Shown here piece after piece: positions 45,001 to 54,328 of a stretch of DNA of 64,000 nt. The stretch comes from Leuctra nigra (taxonomy: Eukaryota; Arthropoda; Insecta; Plecoptera; Leuctridae), in NCBI GenBank assembly GCA_934045905.1, contig OW203762.1, forward strand, positions 18,446,345 to 18,510,344. The letters run 5' to 3'. How positions within the stretch are numbered: the first letter of the stretch is position 1; the number at the start of each line of letters is the position of its first letter. The notes under the pieces are model-generated. The model saw nothing but the letters and a program-made list of their open reading frames with translations. It had not been told where the DNA came from and ran no database searches. Both the position numbers and the translations under genes were made by a program.

Positions 45001-48000
45001 CTGTAAACGTACCATTACGTAGGTATATTATTTGTCAAAACTATGGGTATGCGATTGATGTGAATTGCTTACCGCATCATTGAAGATGTTGAATGTAGTC
45101 TTCAGCACGCATGCCTCAGTTTTGGGTCCAGCTGAGTTCCCGCTGTCACCGGAACTGGGTATCTCTCCGATCTCCATGTATGGCTTCTCCCCACTCCTTG
45201 CTACTGTGGTAGCATCTGCAGGACATCGCGATTAATGCTGGTACATATCATGAATTACTTGCTAAGTATACAAGTTAGTATCTATCGCTGTTATTAGGTT
45301 TGTTTGTTTGCCGTAAGTGTAGCTACACTGACCTATTCGACCGATAAAAAGTGTAAATTGGTGTACAGTGGAACCTCTTTAGTATGTTTCTCCTTAATTT
45401 ACGTTTTCCCCCTACGTACTACGTTTTTTCAAAGTCCCCCAGCCCATAAGAACACATGTTAAATTCATTGTTTCTATAGTACGTTTTTCACTTTAGTACG
45501 CTTTTTGATCCTGGTCCCTTCAAAAACGTACTAAAGAGGTTCCATTGGCGAACTTTCTACACTCAGTATGGTTGTTAGAAAGATAGTTAAGTGTTAAATA
45601 GTGTCACCTAGTGTGAAGCAAACAAACAGACCATTTTACTACTTCTTTCACTCTGTGATTGTCAACAACAAAGAGGAAACGTGAAATGTGCTTGAGAGAG
45701 CACCAACGTAAGTTTAAAGTTCGCTTTGCAACATCGTTTTAGATGTTGGATGAAAAACATAACGAAAAGTAAAGTATGTTTATGATCTACAAAATTTGTG
45801 TGACAAATAGTCTTCAAGGAATCTTTATCCTAGGTAAATCTGAATCAAAAGAGTCAATTATCAAGACAAGACTACTATTAGATTTAATTTTCTAATGTTG
45901 ACTGTACTGTAGGCAAGACATATTTTACGGCAACATACAAATTGACACTTTATTTTTTAGTTTTTATAGGTTGAATAGTTACTCACCCAAAGTGTTGATA
46001 ATTTTAAAAGTTTCAAGGCCATAGAACAAGAACAAGTCAAAGATGATCCGAAGTGAGATGACGCTGATCTCGCTATTCTCATCGGTATCTGCAAGCTGGA
46101 AAAAGGCAGAAAACACGTTTCAAATCACTTCAGAAGGTTAACAATGATTAAAAGTAGACACATTAAATGCAATCAATAAAAGATAAACTAATTTCGAAAG
46201 AAACTGCTTGGCCTTGTCCGATTCCTTGCCAAACCTTGTTATTATCAAAGCAATCAGAGCTCAACTACTAGAGTTAGGACGACATAACACAGTGGACTTC
46301 TTCGAATGGTGCTTACAAATCTTTTTCAACTATCCGTTTCTTTCAAATACCTACCTACCGTTTTGTTTCCCCTTTGTTCCATGTAGCTATACATGATTAT
46401 TACATAACATTTTAATGTCTTCTACCTTTTCCACCAGTTTTCAGATGGTCCATTTACCATTTCATTTAGTACTGAACGATTATTTAGTCAAGGAAAGTGA
46501 ATGTAAATCGGACTGTTGACAAGTCATTTTTTATTTTGACAGATATTATGAACTTTATCAAACAGTCACCAAATGGTTTCTAGTTTTAACTCAATGAATT
46601 AACATTGTGTTCACATTTACCTGCATGAAGAATACTGAAATCTTGTCCTTGGCCAATTCTTCGTCAAGAAGGCAGAAGCAGGCCAAGCACTTCAAGCACA
46701 GAACTTGAACCCGGATGTCAGGCTCCCTCTACAACAAACACATTGCATTACGGTCACGATTCAATCAAATAATGAATGACAGTGTGTGAGGACAGCTTTT
46801 ATGTAGAGATAAGTGACTGTTAAAAACACCTGACACAAATATGCTTGCCTACATTTCTTGCACAACTTCTTAGCTATGTACTATTATCAAACTCAACTCT
46901 TTCAATTTTGAAAATAATGCTGTAATTTGAAGATAATGGAATATGATAGGGGTGTGCGAATAGTGATTTTTGACTTTGAATACGAATATCGAATAATTGA
47001 CAAAAATATTTCGAATATCGAATCGAATATCGAATAGTTGGAACCAACATTAAAATACATAGTATCAATAAAAAAAAATGGACACCAAACTTTTTTCATA
47101 TGACCAGAATGAAAGATGGCCATATAAATGAATGTACTGATTGTGATGTAATATGCCAGGATTATAATTGTTGTCATTAATCATCACAAAAAATTAACAG
47201 GAACAAATGGAGTATGAGGAAGGTCTACCTGGAGGAACAATAACCTACAAATAATATCCCTCGAAATCAAAATGGCGGCCATGACAATTTTCGGTTGAAG
47301 TTTTAGACTTTGTAGCAGTTGGCAGCATTGAAAAACACTCCCATATGAGAAATGGCGGGATTATTTTGAATTAAAAGACATGAACTATTCGAAAATTTTC
47401 GAATATTCGAATCTTCGAAGTATTCAAAATTTAGAAAACTTTTTTTACGAATACCGAATCGAATATTCGAATCAAATATTTTCGAAGTATTCGAAATTTT
47501 CGAATATTCGCACACCCCTAGAATATGAGCAAATGGAAAGTTGAACTTTGACAACGGTAAGATGCTGAGAAGTGCAGAGATGTACCTACTTGATGGTTCA
47601 CGAGGAGAGCGAGAAGGAAATAGTAAAGACAATGATATGCAGCCTTTGTCAACTGGCCAGTACAATTTGAGGCCCTGGATTTAGTTATTTTGACCCGATT
47701 ATGATACAAAAAATGAAATTAAAAATAGCGCTGATTATAGTCTAACACTACGTCCTCACCTCGAAGAACTTGAAGACAAAGTCCTGCATGAGACTTCGCA
47801 GCTGTGGCACGAGCGTGACGACCGTGGGACTCTGCATGCTCTCGTAGACGACGGTGAGACACTGCACCAGCGTGCCGACGTCGTTGCACTCCTGGCGAAC
47901 CACCTCACGGTCCCCGGTAGACAGCGCCTCGTTCACCAGGTCCAGCTGGCCGCGGAGGTCGGCCAAGTCATTCTTCAGCACCTCAGCCAAGAGGAACTCG

Positions 48001-51000
48001 TCGGCTACAATGGCGGACTGTTGCTCGATAGTCTTCTCCATAATCGCTACCCGTAGCTTGCCTTTCTGTGAGACAACGGAAATATATCTTTTATATTAAT
48101 CAACAACACTTAATTGAAACAAAAACATCATAATATGGGCAGCATAATACACCGACTACCTAGAGGCATTAAATATATTCAAAAGCATTGTGTAGATTAG
48201 CATCATCCATCACATTAGCTTTAGATTAGCTACAAGTATCACCAATATGCCAAATTATTAAATACCGGGTGGCCAAAAAAAAAATCACAATAGGCGAGAA
48301 GACGCTCTGACAAAACTACTTCATAAACTACTTATTGTGGAGTAGTTGGCTACTTCCGGACTACGTAGAGTAGGCACGATGAGCTAGGGAGAGTTGGATT
48401 GGAGTTGGGAGGATGTGCTGTAGGGAGGAGGAAGTTGGAGTGAGTTGGAGGCTGAGACAGTGGGAGAACAGAATAAGGTGGAATCAATTTGTTGCACAAT
48501 TGGAAGTGGAGGAAGAAGAAGAAGACGAGGAGACGCCAGGCGTGGCCAGCCGGTTTCCAGGAGTCGGCGCTGGTGTTGGTGGGAATACCCATCCCCCGAC
48601 CCAAGGAAGGTCAATTCTACTAGGTATGCTTATAAGCAGATATACGCGATTATATCCCCAGGCTCTAGTGACGTCATCGGCGGTTATCTATGCCCAAGTA
48701 TCGGTCAACTATTCACCCTGCGTTTGTTTACATAGCCAACTGATATAATTAACTGAATAATTCACTGCTACTGAACCATAGATCCCCGCCGATGACGTCG
48801 CTAGAGCCTCGGGCATAATCGCTTAGGAGCATACCTAGTAGAATAGACCTTTCTTGCCCCTGACCCATTGAGATGGAACCAGCATGTAGATTATTGTTAG
48901 TAAAAAATACTAACACTCGTCCTGCACCTTACTAAAGAAACATTAGTTTATTGTGACTCTCAATTTTCCAATTGCTAAAAAAATTATTTATTATTTCTGA
49001 TATGAGTTTTGTCCTTAGGTGATTATAAAAAAAAGTATAAAGGAAGCCATCCAGTAAATCTTCTCCAGTAAATTCAATCTCCACATCATCATACCTTCAT
49101 CTTGAGCTCCTTGAATTCCTCCTCGAGCACCGGCATGCCCTGGCCGGTCGGGTTCAACGGCATGTGAATGTCGGACACGATCTCGGCCAGCTTCTGTATG
49201 CGCGAGTTGACGTTGGGAACGATCTTGACGAGCAGTTCGACAAGTTCGGCCGTCACCGAGTTGTTCACATTGCTGCTCACGATCATGCGCTCCACCAGAG
49301 CACACAGAGTTGACCTGAAGCAGTCGGTACGTTGCAACTCAACTGACAACTGGCATCTTACTAGGTAGGTACATCTTACTACATCCTGATCCTGATCCAC
49401 ATCACATCCTATGATGCAGACGTTGATCAGATTACTTGGCGAATACGTGGCCATGCAATGCATCTTGATGTTTTGGTGTCAGAATGAGTCATAGTACAAA
49501 AGATATTTAGATAGGATAGACCTAATATTTTATCAATTATAATATTTTGTACATTTATTGAAAACCTATAAGGGTCTATACTCAAGGGTCCTACCATCAA
49601 GCTTAAAGAGGAATTAGTGCATGTTTCAGTGGGTGAATTTAAAAAACTTATTTTGTACTACAGTGGAACCTCTTTAGTACGTTTCTCAATAATACGTTTT
49701 TCTCCTTAGTACGGTTTTTTAAAAGGTCCATTCCCCATAAGAACACATGTTAAACTGTTTCATTAGTACGTTTTTCACTTTAGTAAAAAAAAATCTTCAG
49801 TCCGTTGAAAAACGTACTCAAGAGGTTCCACTGTATTCCAACAAAACGTTTAATACGGCTTGGCCCATAGAAAAAGAAACCCACTTTTATAGAAATTTAT
49901 TTCAAGTTAAAAGTGGCTAAAATTAAATTCCTGGTGGCGTCCTAATGAAAGAAAGCTTGAACCAAGGGCCCTGAACTGATGAAATGACATGGCTGAAGGA
50001 ACGATGGTTACCTGCCCATCTCGTCTGAGAGGTCGTACTCGCCGGCCATCTTCATCAGCTGGCGGATGACAAATGTGCGTCGCTCGTCATCGAACTCATC
50101 CACTTCCTCAGGAGCATCTCCCTCCAGTACCAACCTTAAACACACACATTTTGAAACATACAGTTGGAAATATAAGAACTTCTAAAGGATGAATTTATCA
50201 GGGTGTGGCTATGAAAAATCACATTTGCTTAGTCGCGGGTTTTAACGTCAGGGATCGCTTGATGTTAGTACACTTTTAATTACTGGACAAAACGTATGTG
50301 CAGTTGAGACATGGGGTCACAGGGTACATGGGTCAATTTCTATAAATGTATTTGAATTGATACATTTTGACCCAAATTCATTTATGTCGTAAAGAAAACA
50401 AGATAGTGAAACAATAATAATAAACTTCTGTTGCCCGTTTCCAACCAATGATAACTAGGGGCTGGAAATCCACCTTTATATAGGGCCCTATTCTAAAACT
50501 TTTAAATTCTCAAATCAAATAGAATTCGATTCCATGCAATGTTAATCAACCGTGAGCCGGATTATATCAAAATGGAATTGGGAAAACATTTTAGAATAGG
50601 GTTCCTGTTTTATTTCCATTCCCAATTCCAACATTAAAATTTAAAACTAAGCTTACAAATCAGGTTGTTATTTATTACCTAATGTAAGGTATTAGGTATA
50701 CATTGGAGTAAAACTTGTTAAGGCGGCAGTAGGACAAGTCCTGTAATGACATTAAAAACAAAATTGTACTTAATCTTCTCTATTATTTCTAATGTACGTA
50801 TCAAAACATCAACATAATCAATCACACGGCAGATGTGGAGAACTCACTGAGCGATGTATTGACAGAAGGGTGTGAGTTCAGGCGTGATGCTCTCCACATC
50901 ATCCTCAAGTCCGTGCTTGCGCAGATGCTTCACCAGCGAGGTCCAGAAGAACACCTTCTCCGGAGCATTCTTATTGGCTTCGTCGTCGAACAGCCACAAG

Positions 51001-54000
51001 TTCTGGAGAGGCATCATCTTGTTGTGCAGATGCTTCTTGGCGTAGCTCATCACTTCGTCCAATGGCTCTTGACTAGAACACAGGTTTAAACAAAATTGAA
51101 TCATCTGAATCATTTCCTAGAGTTAGAACCTTTCACCTAGGCATCGATGAAATTTTGACTTTGTAGGAAAATTCTCAAAACTTCTCAAAAGAAGTTGTGT
51201 CCGCAAGTAGATATGCGGATGTCAGTCGTCAAGACACAAGACAGTGCGCTAATGATCTTATAGACGGAATCCAGTCGACTCTGGACACTTACGTCAATAA
51301 ATCTGGAAATTCTTTTGAGCATGAGGCTGCAGTTGCCTAGAGGTACAACAGCTTGAAAGATTTTAGATAATCATATCTCTATTTAGGTTTTTTAAAACTT
51401 GAACGTAAATTCCAGTGACATTACATAGATCTACCAATCTAGCATGATCTACCATTTTCTATTTCAACAAAAGTTTTTTATAAACTGAGGAGAATAACTC
51501 AGTTCTCAAAGCAACATCACTATTTAGAATACAATTAAGAGTTGAGTTGTTGTGACCTACTCTATTAGTATGGGTAGAGCCAGCTGGCAGGTATTAGTTG
51601 AGTTTTCCATTACGTCGAAGCATTGCAGGAACTTGATGAAGTCCTTCTCAACGAGACTGAACCACGCTGGCAGGAGGATGGTCTTCGTACATTCTCTCAC
51701 CATCGCTGTAACAGTTTCAGAGTCAAGCAAACAGCAATTCAAAGCAAAAGTCACACCTCTCAGGCTCTCAACATAACAAAATCAATTATTAAAACATGAT
51801 ATCATTATCAAGAGCAGTAGCGTTACTTACGAGACTGATCCTGCAGTCCGTTTTTAATCAAGTCCTCTCGTTGAGCAATCTTCAATGATTTGAAGTGAAT
51901 CTTTGCAAAAACAAGAAGAGTGTTTCGTCGTACAGAATCCTTTAAATCGCGAGATCGTTTCATGATCATCGGAACTGTGTTGTTTGAGCGAGCAATGCAC
52001 TTCACAATCATAGAACGTACTTCCGGGCTCGGATCGAAGTCCATGTGGTAGATAAATTCTGAAGAATGGAAAGTAAGTTTGATGTTTTACATAAGTACCG
52101 AGAGAGTCCGGTCCAAAGTATTTAACTTTGGACTGCCACAACTTAAGAAACACTCACAGAAGAGTAATGATTGTCTACATAATTACCTACTATACTCATT
52201 TTTCATTTATTACAGACTAAATCTTGATACAAATTTGTTTGGAGATCTATGTACATCCCTGTGCTTATAATCTATTCTATCATCTATGATGAACCCTTTT
52301 ATATCTGAAATCATTTTGCAAATTAAATAAGGGGCTGTGCATAAAGGACGTCACGCTAAAAAAACGATATTTTGACACCCCCCCCCCCCCCTCCCCCCTG
52401 TCACGCTGTGTCTCACTTTTCAAGAACCCCTCGCCTAAAAGGACGTCACAAATCTATCTCTACCCTGCCTTAAATAGAGTATTTTTGACTGTAAAATGTA
52501 TCAGAATTTATCGTTTTTAGCGAAATTTCCGGTCCCGACATATCAACTGAAATTTAAAATGATTGAAAATATCTATATCAAAGCGTGACGCCCTACTGCC
52601 TCCAGACCCCCCTTCCCCCCATGTCACACTGTGTCACATACTGGTGCACCCCCCCTCCCCCCCTGAAGCGTGACGTCCTTTATGCACAGCCCCTAATACT
52701 TGGTAGGTAGGTAGGTAGGTAGGTACCTCTCAAATTTTGAGAAGTAATTTAAATAAACCAACCCTTCACAATGCAGATAAGTAATACTACCTATGCTTGA
52801 AATGACACTTTATATTAGATGTAAAAATAGCAATACATAGGTACCTATAATACTTAGTAATTTTGTATTATAATAGTTGCATTGGAAACCCCATGTATTC
52901 AGGCGCGTAGGAACTAAATTTGCAAGGGGGGGGGAATAATATTGTAAAAGAACTTGAGCTGGAAATACTAGTGCCTACGAAGACAATGGGGGGTCTGGGG
53001 GGAGGGCCCCCCAGAAAAACGCGGGTCCGGGGCGCACAGCCCCGGAATTTTTTGAAATCAGACATCAATTTGGTGCATTTCTATGCGATTTTAACACTTT
53101 TTAAGCAATTTTTTTTCTTGACACATAAATGTATAAGAACATAGGGAGGGGAATTGAATCAGAGGGGGGGGATTTTCCCCCCATTCCCCCCCCCCCCCCC
53201 TTCCTACGCGCCTGCATGTATTTGTAAAATGTACTATTATTCAAAGAATGAAATGAATCACCTTTGACGACCTGACAGTCATCATCCCCAGGATCTTGAA
53301 GTCGCTGCAGAGCGACCACCGCCTGCGATCTCACGGACGGAATCTTATCTTTCAACCGATCAATCATACATTCCATGATCCGATCAGCTAGAGTCTCATC
53401 CAACTCAACGTTTTGACCCAGGTTTGACATCACCAAATTGATCATCTGGCAAATGCGGAACCGAACAGCTGATAAATTGGCAGAGCTATTCTGTAAGACA
53501 ATTCAAGAAATGTTTACTTCAAATACTCACCTAGCCAACCAGTAACCATATTAAATGACTGAGTGTTCTATAGAACTGTCAACCAGTATGTTTTCTTGCG
53601 CAAGTGAATGATTATTGGAAGACAATGATTGAAAAATGATTGAAAGCGCTAGAAGGATGATGGGAAGACAATTGTGGCCTGTTTCTAAATAACTGTTCCA
53701 GCATTCCACTTCTGAGTGACTGGAAACTTAAAAAAGATATTGATTAGAAAGATTGGATGCAGGATGATTCGATCTCATGAAACATAAACCCAACTACACG
53801 GTAGTAAAATAAGCTTTTTTGTACAACCATGAAACTATAGATAAGGACTAGTGTATTAGTCTACTTACATCTAGTAAAAAGTTCATGACATTAACAAAGA
53901 ACGGACACATCTCTCCAGTGTCTTCCTTGTCTTCGGATTTGTTAACTTCAAGGCAGAAGTTAGCTGCAAACTCTAGAGTTCGATCAACGCCTGGATTCTT

Positions 54001-54328
54001 ATCAAGAATTTTGAAAGGAATCCTCAGACATGCGTGGAAGATCAGAGCAAATTCTTGAAGTGTCAACTAGAAATCAAAAACGTTATTAAAGTTCTCCGAG
54101 GTGCAAACAGCAGTCATGCAATGCGATGATGCGGTGCCGCCTTCTTACCTCTTTGTACAACGTCATTAATTTCTCTATCAAATTGGGATGTGATGTTTTG
54201 TTAAACTGAGCTCTTGCAAATACTTTTCCCATTTTCAGAAAAAGTGCATCCTCTCTAACTGAAGGTCGAAATTCCTTGGGGTTTGATGCCTGGGTTTTCC
54301 CAGCCCTTGGTTGGCGTTTCTTAAGCAT
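32813..54328 (-). CDS. NCAPG: Condensin complex subunit 3 (NCAPG/CAP-G), complete coding region
   Basis: NCAPG is the HEAT-repeat subunit of condensin I, which compacts mitotic chromosomes and binds DNA together with the kleisin CAP-H. Seventeen minus-strand exons: 54328-54149, 54066-53869, 53490-53262, 52058-51831, 51705-51561, 51072-50848, 50134-50012, 49314-49095, 48065-47760, 46728-46621, 46095-45987, 45215-45073, 44614-44417, 43622-43485, 36650-36486, 33957-33710, 33011-32813. All phases agree and sum to 3162 nt (1053 aa), near the roughly 1000-residue family size. Diagnostic blocks follow family order: NLSAVRFRICQMINLVM, MIDRLKDKIPSVRSQAVVAL, LQRLQDPGDDDC, FDPSPEVRSMIVKCIA, RRTFVIRQLMKMAGEYD, SRLVLAWYD and a Ser/acidic C-terminus. 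The start ATG opens MLKKRQPRAG. Introns are loaded with transposons, the largest about 6.8 kb. Confidence 0.92.
33012..33709 (-). other. NCAPG intron, nothing recognised
   Basis: AT-rich. No element with defined ends and no further exon is visible. Confidence 0.5.
33710..33957 (-). CDS. NCAPG: NCAPG exon 16
   Basis: Acceptor TATATAACAG. Encodes SLTHDKMALKFAKKFIDSLE, then a Ser/Thr/Asp-rich stretch. I end it at the weak donor AA/GTGTCA because this gives phase 2, which the last exon needs. Stronger-looking donors CAG/GTTCAG and CAG/GTACAC lie 6-12 bases further but change frame. Confidence 0.7.
34054..35114. mobile_element. 1.06-kb DNA element with ~190-bp inverted ends
   Basis: CCAGAAAAAACACTCCGTGT at the left is matched by ACACGGAGTGTTTTTTCTGG at the right. 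Pairing continues through GGCAGCCAAGTCTCTTTACT to AACGATGCGCCAAGTCC-type sequence. The middle (34275-34920) is AT-rich and non-coding. No clear target duplication. It lies in an NCAPG intron. Confidence 0.75.
35306..35900 (+). repeat. Five-unit array containing TGACGTCACTTCCGG
   Basis: TGACGTCACTTCCGGTTT begins at 35306, 35458, 35613, 35758 and 35881. Around it, AATCGGTCCAGACGTTTT-like sequence precedes and AAATGGCGGC-like sequence follows. Units of about 123-155 bp have diverged outside the motif, while the motif itself is unchanged. TGACGTCA is the CRE palindrome and ACTTCCGG an ETS-type core. Confidence 0.85.
36030..36064 (+). repeat. (TCA)n microsatellite
   Basis: About eleven TCA units, in an NCAPG intron. 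Confidence 0.85.
36486..36650 (-). CDS. NCAPG: NCAPG exon 15
   Basis: Acceptor TTGTCCCACAG, donor GTAAAC at 36485, 55 codons, phase 0. NVHNNLALIICARILEDPTS aligns with the family's VHDNLAMKICNEILTSP block. Confidence 0.85.
37205..38447 (-). repeat. LTR (3' LTR relative to the ORFs)
   Basis: 1243 bp, TG...CA (plus strand TGAAACCTGC...TTGTTACA). It carries a TA insertion relative to the other LTR near 38296 and about three substitutions. Confidence 0.92.
38763..40703 (-). CDS. Large acidic ORF of unknown function in the LTR element
   Basis: 646 codons starting MDEKDEEYWKSW. The first 200 residues are mixed-charge and helical, with Trp/Tyr (WKSWVELNKKEYEEQ, YRRYREYKYE-like, LKQLWHWERVNLIEYVREV). 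The rest is strongly Glu-rich and probably disordered or coiled coil. I recognise no gag, RT, RNase H, integrase, protease or envelope motif, no zinc knuckle, no signal peptide and no membrane segment. The frame is intact in an element with near-identical LTRs, which suggests selection or very recent insertion. It could be a highly diverged Gag, a captured host gene, or a novel accessory protein. Confidence 0.7.
   Translation of the reverse strand: MDEKDEEYWKSWVELNKKEYEEQEENRSVKLEFCEFSNRDLYHLMRTERIDELSRRIYIEFERRREEKWTMKEFAALDEEELMSICHDRTEENAQISKRARAELLRRYDKEDENWRRYREYKYEAEETYSKQSSEYDDHVYGAEYYDDYADSESEDLKQLWHWERVNLIEYVREVSRKWKDELEKDAAFEADVSTREEEEEVVCNRLQSDVNSEQSCEQPDKVEESFYEVTTPQEDVQDFCLPKTQKKEEEETKIQSQDRVEIADISVREKIEEDAEIILPQDNFEETSEQFEVEKVELQNNDVITKEQKDLDQLKTCEVVIEGVKEDAVKKAESQENESFEDEVIPECLVQGVAEETVNNSRDENEEFEVTRQALVNIEFDGDEMETVCCVEDLNCNVVVELNLEEEEFVDFRRKGRTEDVKIIENLEDIEEIIEIIDMVTETIVIEEKAADQEQLVKSESSFVQEFEKSENYNFCAELSSIPAASITERVNDELLITLNDELTETSYEEKIQPFDYVSNMEMLEEIAYEEMMKITCPLMQESLQIEDKDFQDEESNEETETEVKKENETYTSTTARNKREEFFWTHLVEVISIGPTQDVQEDAKVSFPFDRGRKIEKQYVEQLIPTDDNNNVDVWYDDPAKVGH
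40746..40997 (-). CDS. Small ORF upstream of the acidic ORF in the LTR element
   Basis: 83 codons, MADRDASLSSTV... to ...IVDGSRLKKM, in the same frame as the 646-aa ORF and separated from it by two stops over about 45 nt. The central part (SIQVIEGGRNINCVVICHGN) looks like a folded beta segment. No family recognised. Stop readthrough or reinitiation could express both. Confidence 0.5.
   Translation of the reverse strand: MADRDASLSSTVNLDDTVEGAELSESEVTSIQVIEGGRNINCVVICHGNKFVVDDTVGTRLGIDRNDLTQSLMIVDGSRLKKM
41225..42465 (-). repeat. LTR (5' LTR relative to the ORFs)
   Basis: 1241 bp, nearly identical to 37205-38447. The minus strand begins TGTAACAAGTTGG. The mirrored 87- and 61-residue ORFs in both LTRs are incidental. 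Confidence 0.92.
43485..43622 (-). CDS. NCAPG: NCAPG exon 14
   Basis: Acceptor AATGTTGTCAG, donor GTAAAC, 46 codons, phase 0. VQAFLPTLDFLLDCSPDSSF, then DIKNVASCLISLTKPGINP, matches the family's FLPTLQTL...ITNVAELLVDLTRP block. Confidence 0.85.
43747..43848. mobile_element. 102-bp MITE
   Basis: Ends CTACGGACGGTGACAGGC and GCCTGTCCCCGACTGTAG enclose AAAGATGAA and its complement. Non-coding. Confidence 0.65.
44417..44614 (-). CDS. NCAPG: NCAPG exon 13
   Basis: Acceptor CATCTTTGCAG, donor GTAATA, 66 codons, phase 0. AAEGFCKLLLAGRIVSYRLI and SRLVLAWYD are diagnostic of the C-terminal HEAT region of CAP-G. Confidence 0.9.
44869..45013. mobile_element. Small MITE, GTTTACAGCTCGGC family, copy 2
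   Basis: GGTAAGTTTACAGCTCGGC at the left and GAGCTGTAAACGTACC at the right, related to 13972-14100 in the other gene. Confidence 0.7.
45073..45215 (-). CDS. NCAPG: NCAPG exon 12
   Basis: Acceptor TGTCCTGCAG, donor GTAAGC, 143 nt, phase 1 in and phase 0 out. Variable linker (RSGEKPYMEIGEIPSSGDS), then KTEACVLKTTFNIFNDA. Confidence 0.8.
45366..45547. mobile_element. pogo/Tigger-like MITE, copy 1
   Basis: Begins CAGTGGAACCTCTTTAGTA after TA and ends in TACTAAAGAGGTTCCATTG. The right TA is lost. Same family as 49661-49833. Confidence 0.7.
45987..46095 (-). CDS. NCAPG: NCAPG exon 11
   Basis: Acceptor CCTTTTTCCAG, donor GTGAGT, 109 nt, phase 0 in and phase 1 out. NSEISVISLRIIFDLFLFYG matches the family's TIKISALKAIFDQLMTFG. 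Confidence 0.85.
46621..46728 (-). CDS. NCAPG: NCAPG exon 10
   Basis: Acceptor TTTGTTGTAG, donor GTAAAT, 36 codons. REPDIRVQVLCLKCLACFCL corresponds to the family's HPVVRNLAVLCLGCCGL. Confidence 0.85.
46947..47520. mobile_element. hAT-like MITE
   Basis: Ends TAGGGGTGTGCGAATA and TATTCGCACACCCCTA with perfect 8-bp duplication GAATATGA (46939-46946, 47521-47528). TTCGAATATTCG-type repeats fill the ends. 574 bp, non-coding, NCAPG intron. Confidence 0.9.
47760..48065 (-). CDS. NCAPG: NCAPG exon 9
   Basis: Acceptor GTCTCACAG, donor GTGAGG, 102 codons, phase 0. Encodes the helical insert (KLRVAIMEKTIEQQSAIVAD) followed by HEAT sequence. Corresponds to the family's IKVKLIEAKEALEN segment. Confidence 0.85.
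48265..48350 (+). mobile_element. Mariner-like MITE fragment (left end only)
   Basis: TA then CCGGGTGGCC and AGGCGAGAAGACGCTCTGAC, as in the copies at 9037, 27916 and 54951, but no right end is found nearby. Confidence 0.55.
48602..48856. mobile_element. Foldback MITE
   Basis: AATTCTACTAGGTATGC at the left and GCATACCTAGTAGAATAGA at the right, with GTGACGTCATCGGCGG paired inside. Loop near 48700-48775. Confidence 0.65.
49095..49314 (-). CDS. NCAPG: NCAPG exon 8
   Basis: Acceptor ACTGCTTCAG, donor GTATGA, 220 nt, phase 2 in and phase 0 out. ALVERMIVSSNVNNSVTAEL, then IVSDIHMPLNPTGQG, matches the family's TEIISEIRAPI region. Confidence 0.88.
49661..49833. mobile_element. pogo/Tigger-like MITE, copy 2
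   Basis: CAGTGGAACCTCTTTAGTAC to GTACTCAAGAGGTTCCACTG, TA on both sides. The CAGTGG...CCTC end is typical of Tigger/pogo elements. Confidence 0.78.
50012..50134 (-). CDS. NCAPG: NCAPG exon 7
   Basis: Acceptor GTGTTTAAG, donor GTAACC, 123 nt, phase 2 to 2. DEFDDERRTFVIRQLMKMAG corresponds to the family's IGQQLILIIKSLD region. Confidence 0.85.
50848..51072 (-). CDS. NCAPG: NCAPG exon 6
   Basis: Acceptor TGTGTTCTAG, donor GTGAGT, 225 nt, phase 2 to 2. KVFFWTSLVKHLRKHG, then SITPELTPFCQYIAQ, matches the family's ALYWCALCEYLKSKG...EPVVYADYL block. Confidence 0.88.
51184..51321. repeat. Dispersed repeat shared with 12332-12481
   Basis: Same ordered blocks as the copy in the RPGRIP1-like intron (CTCAAAAGAAGTTG ... 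TCTGGAAATTC). It sits between NCAPG exons 5 and 6. Confidence 0.65.
51561..51705 (-). CDS. NCAPG: NCAPG exon 5
   Basis: Acceptor ACTGTTACAG, donor GTAGGT, 145 nt, phase 1 in and phase 2 out. FSLVEKDFIKFLQCFDVMEN corresponds to the family's LRFSEGNILELLHRLDVEN. Confidence 0.88.
51831..52058 (-). CDS. NCAPG: NCAPG exon 4
   Basis: Acceptor TCCATTCTTCAG, donor GTAAGT, 228 nt, phase 1 to 1. DPSPEVRSMIVKCIARSNNT, then RDLKDSVRRNTLLVFA, is a classic CAP-G HEAT segment. Confidence 0.92.
52331..52693. mobile_element. MITE with GGGGCTGTGCATAAAGGACG ends
   Basis: GGGGCTGTGCATAAAGGACG and CGTCCTTTATGCACAGCCCC, followed inward by TCACGC and GCGTGA. C-rich interior. Class uncertain because the target duplication is not clear. 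Confidence 0.75.
52900..53214. mobile_element. hAT-like MITE, CAGGCGCGTAGGAA family, copy 1
   Basis: CAGGCGCGTAGGAA and TTCCTACGCGCCTG with perfect 8-bp duplication CATGTATT (52892-52899, 53215-53222). Long G and C runs inside. Confidence 0.9.
53262..53490 (-). CDS. NCAPG: NCAPG exon 3
   Basis: Acceptor TTGTCTTACAG, donor GTGATT, 229 nt, phase 0 in and phase 1 out. AVRFRICQMINLVM, then MIDRLKDKIPSVRSQAVVAL, is nearly identical to vertebrate CAP-G. Confidence 0.94.
53869..54066 (-). CDS. NCAPG: NCAPG exon 2
   Basis: Acceptor GATTTCTAG, donor GTAAGT, 66 codons. NPGVDRTLEFAANFCLEVNK matches the family's EPAVERVIEFAAKFVTSF. Confidence 0.9.
54149..54328 (-). CDS. NCAPG: NCAPG exon 1 (start codon)
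   Basis: ATG at 54328 opens MLKKRQPRAGKTQ; 60 codons to donor GAG/GTAAGA. KMGKVFARAQFNKTSHPNLI matches the family N-terminus (AFRLAQQPHQNQAKLVVAL). Stops lie upstream in frame, so this start is favoured. Confidence 0.82.
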
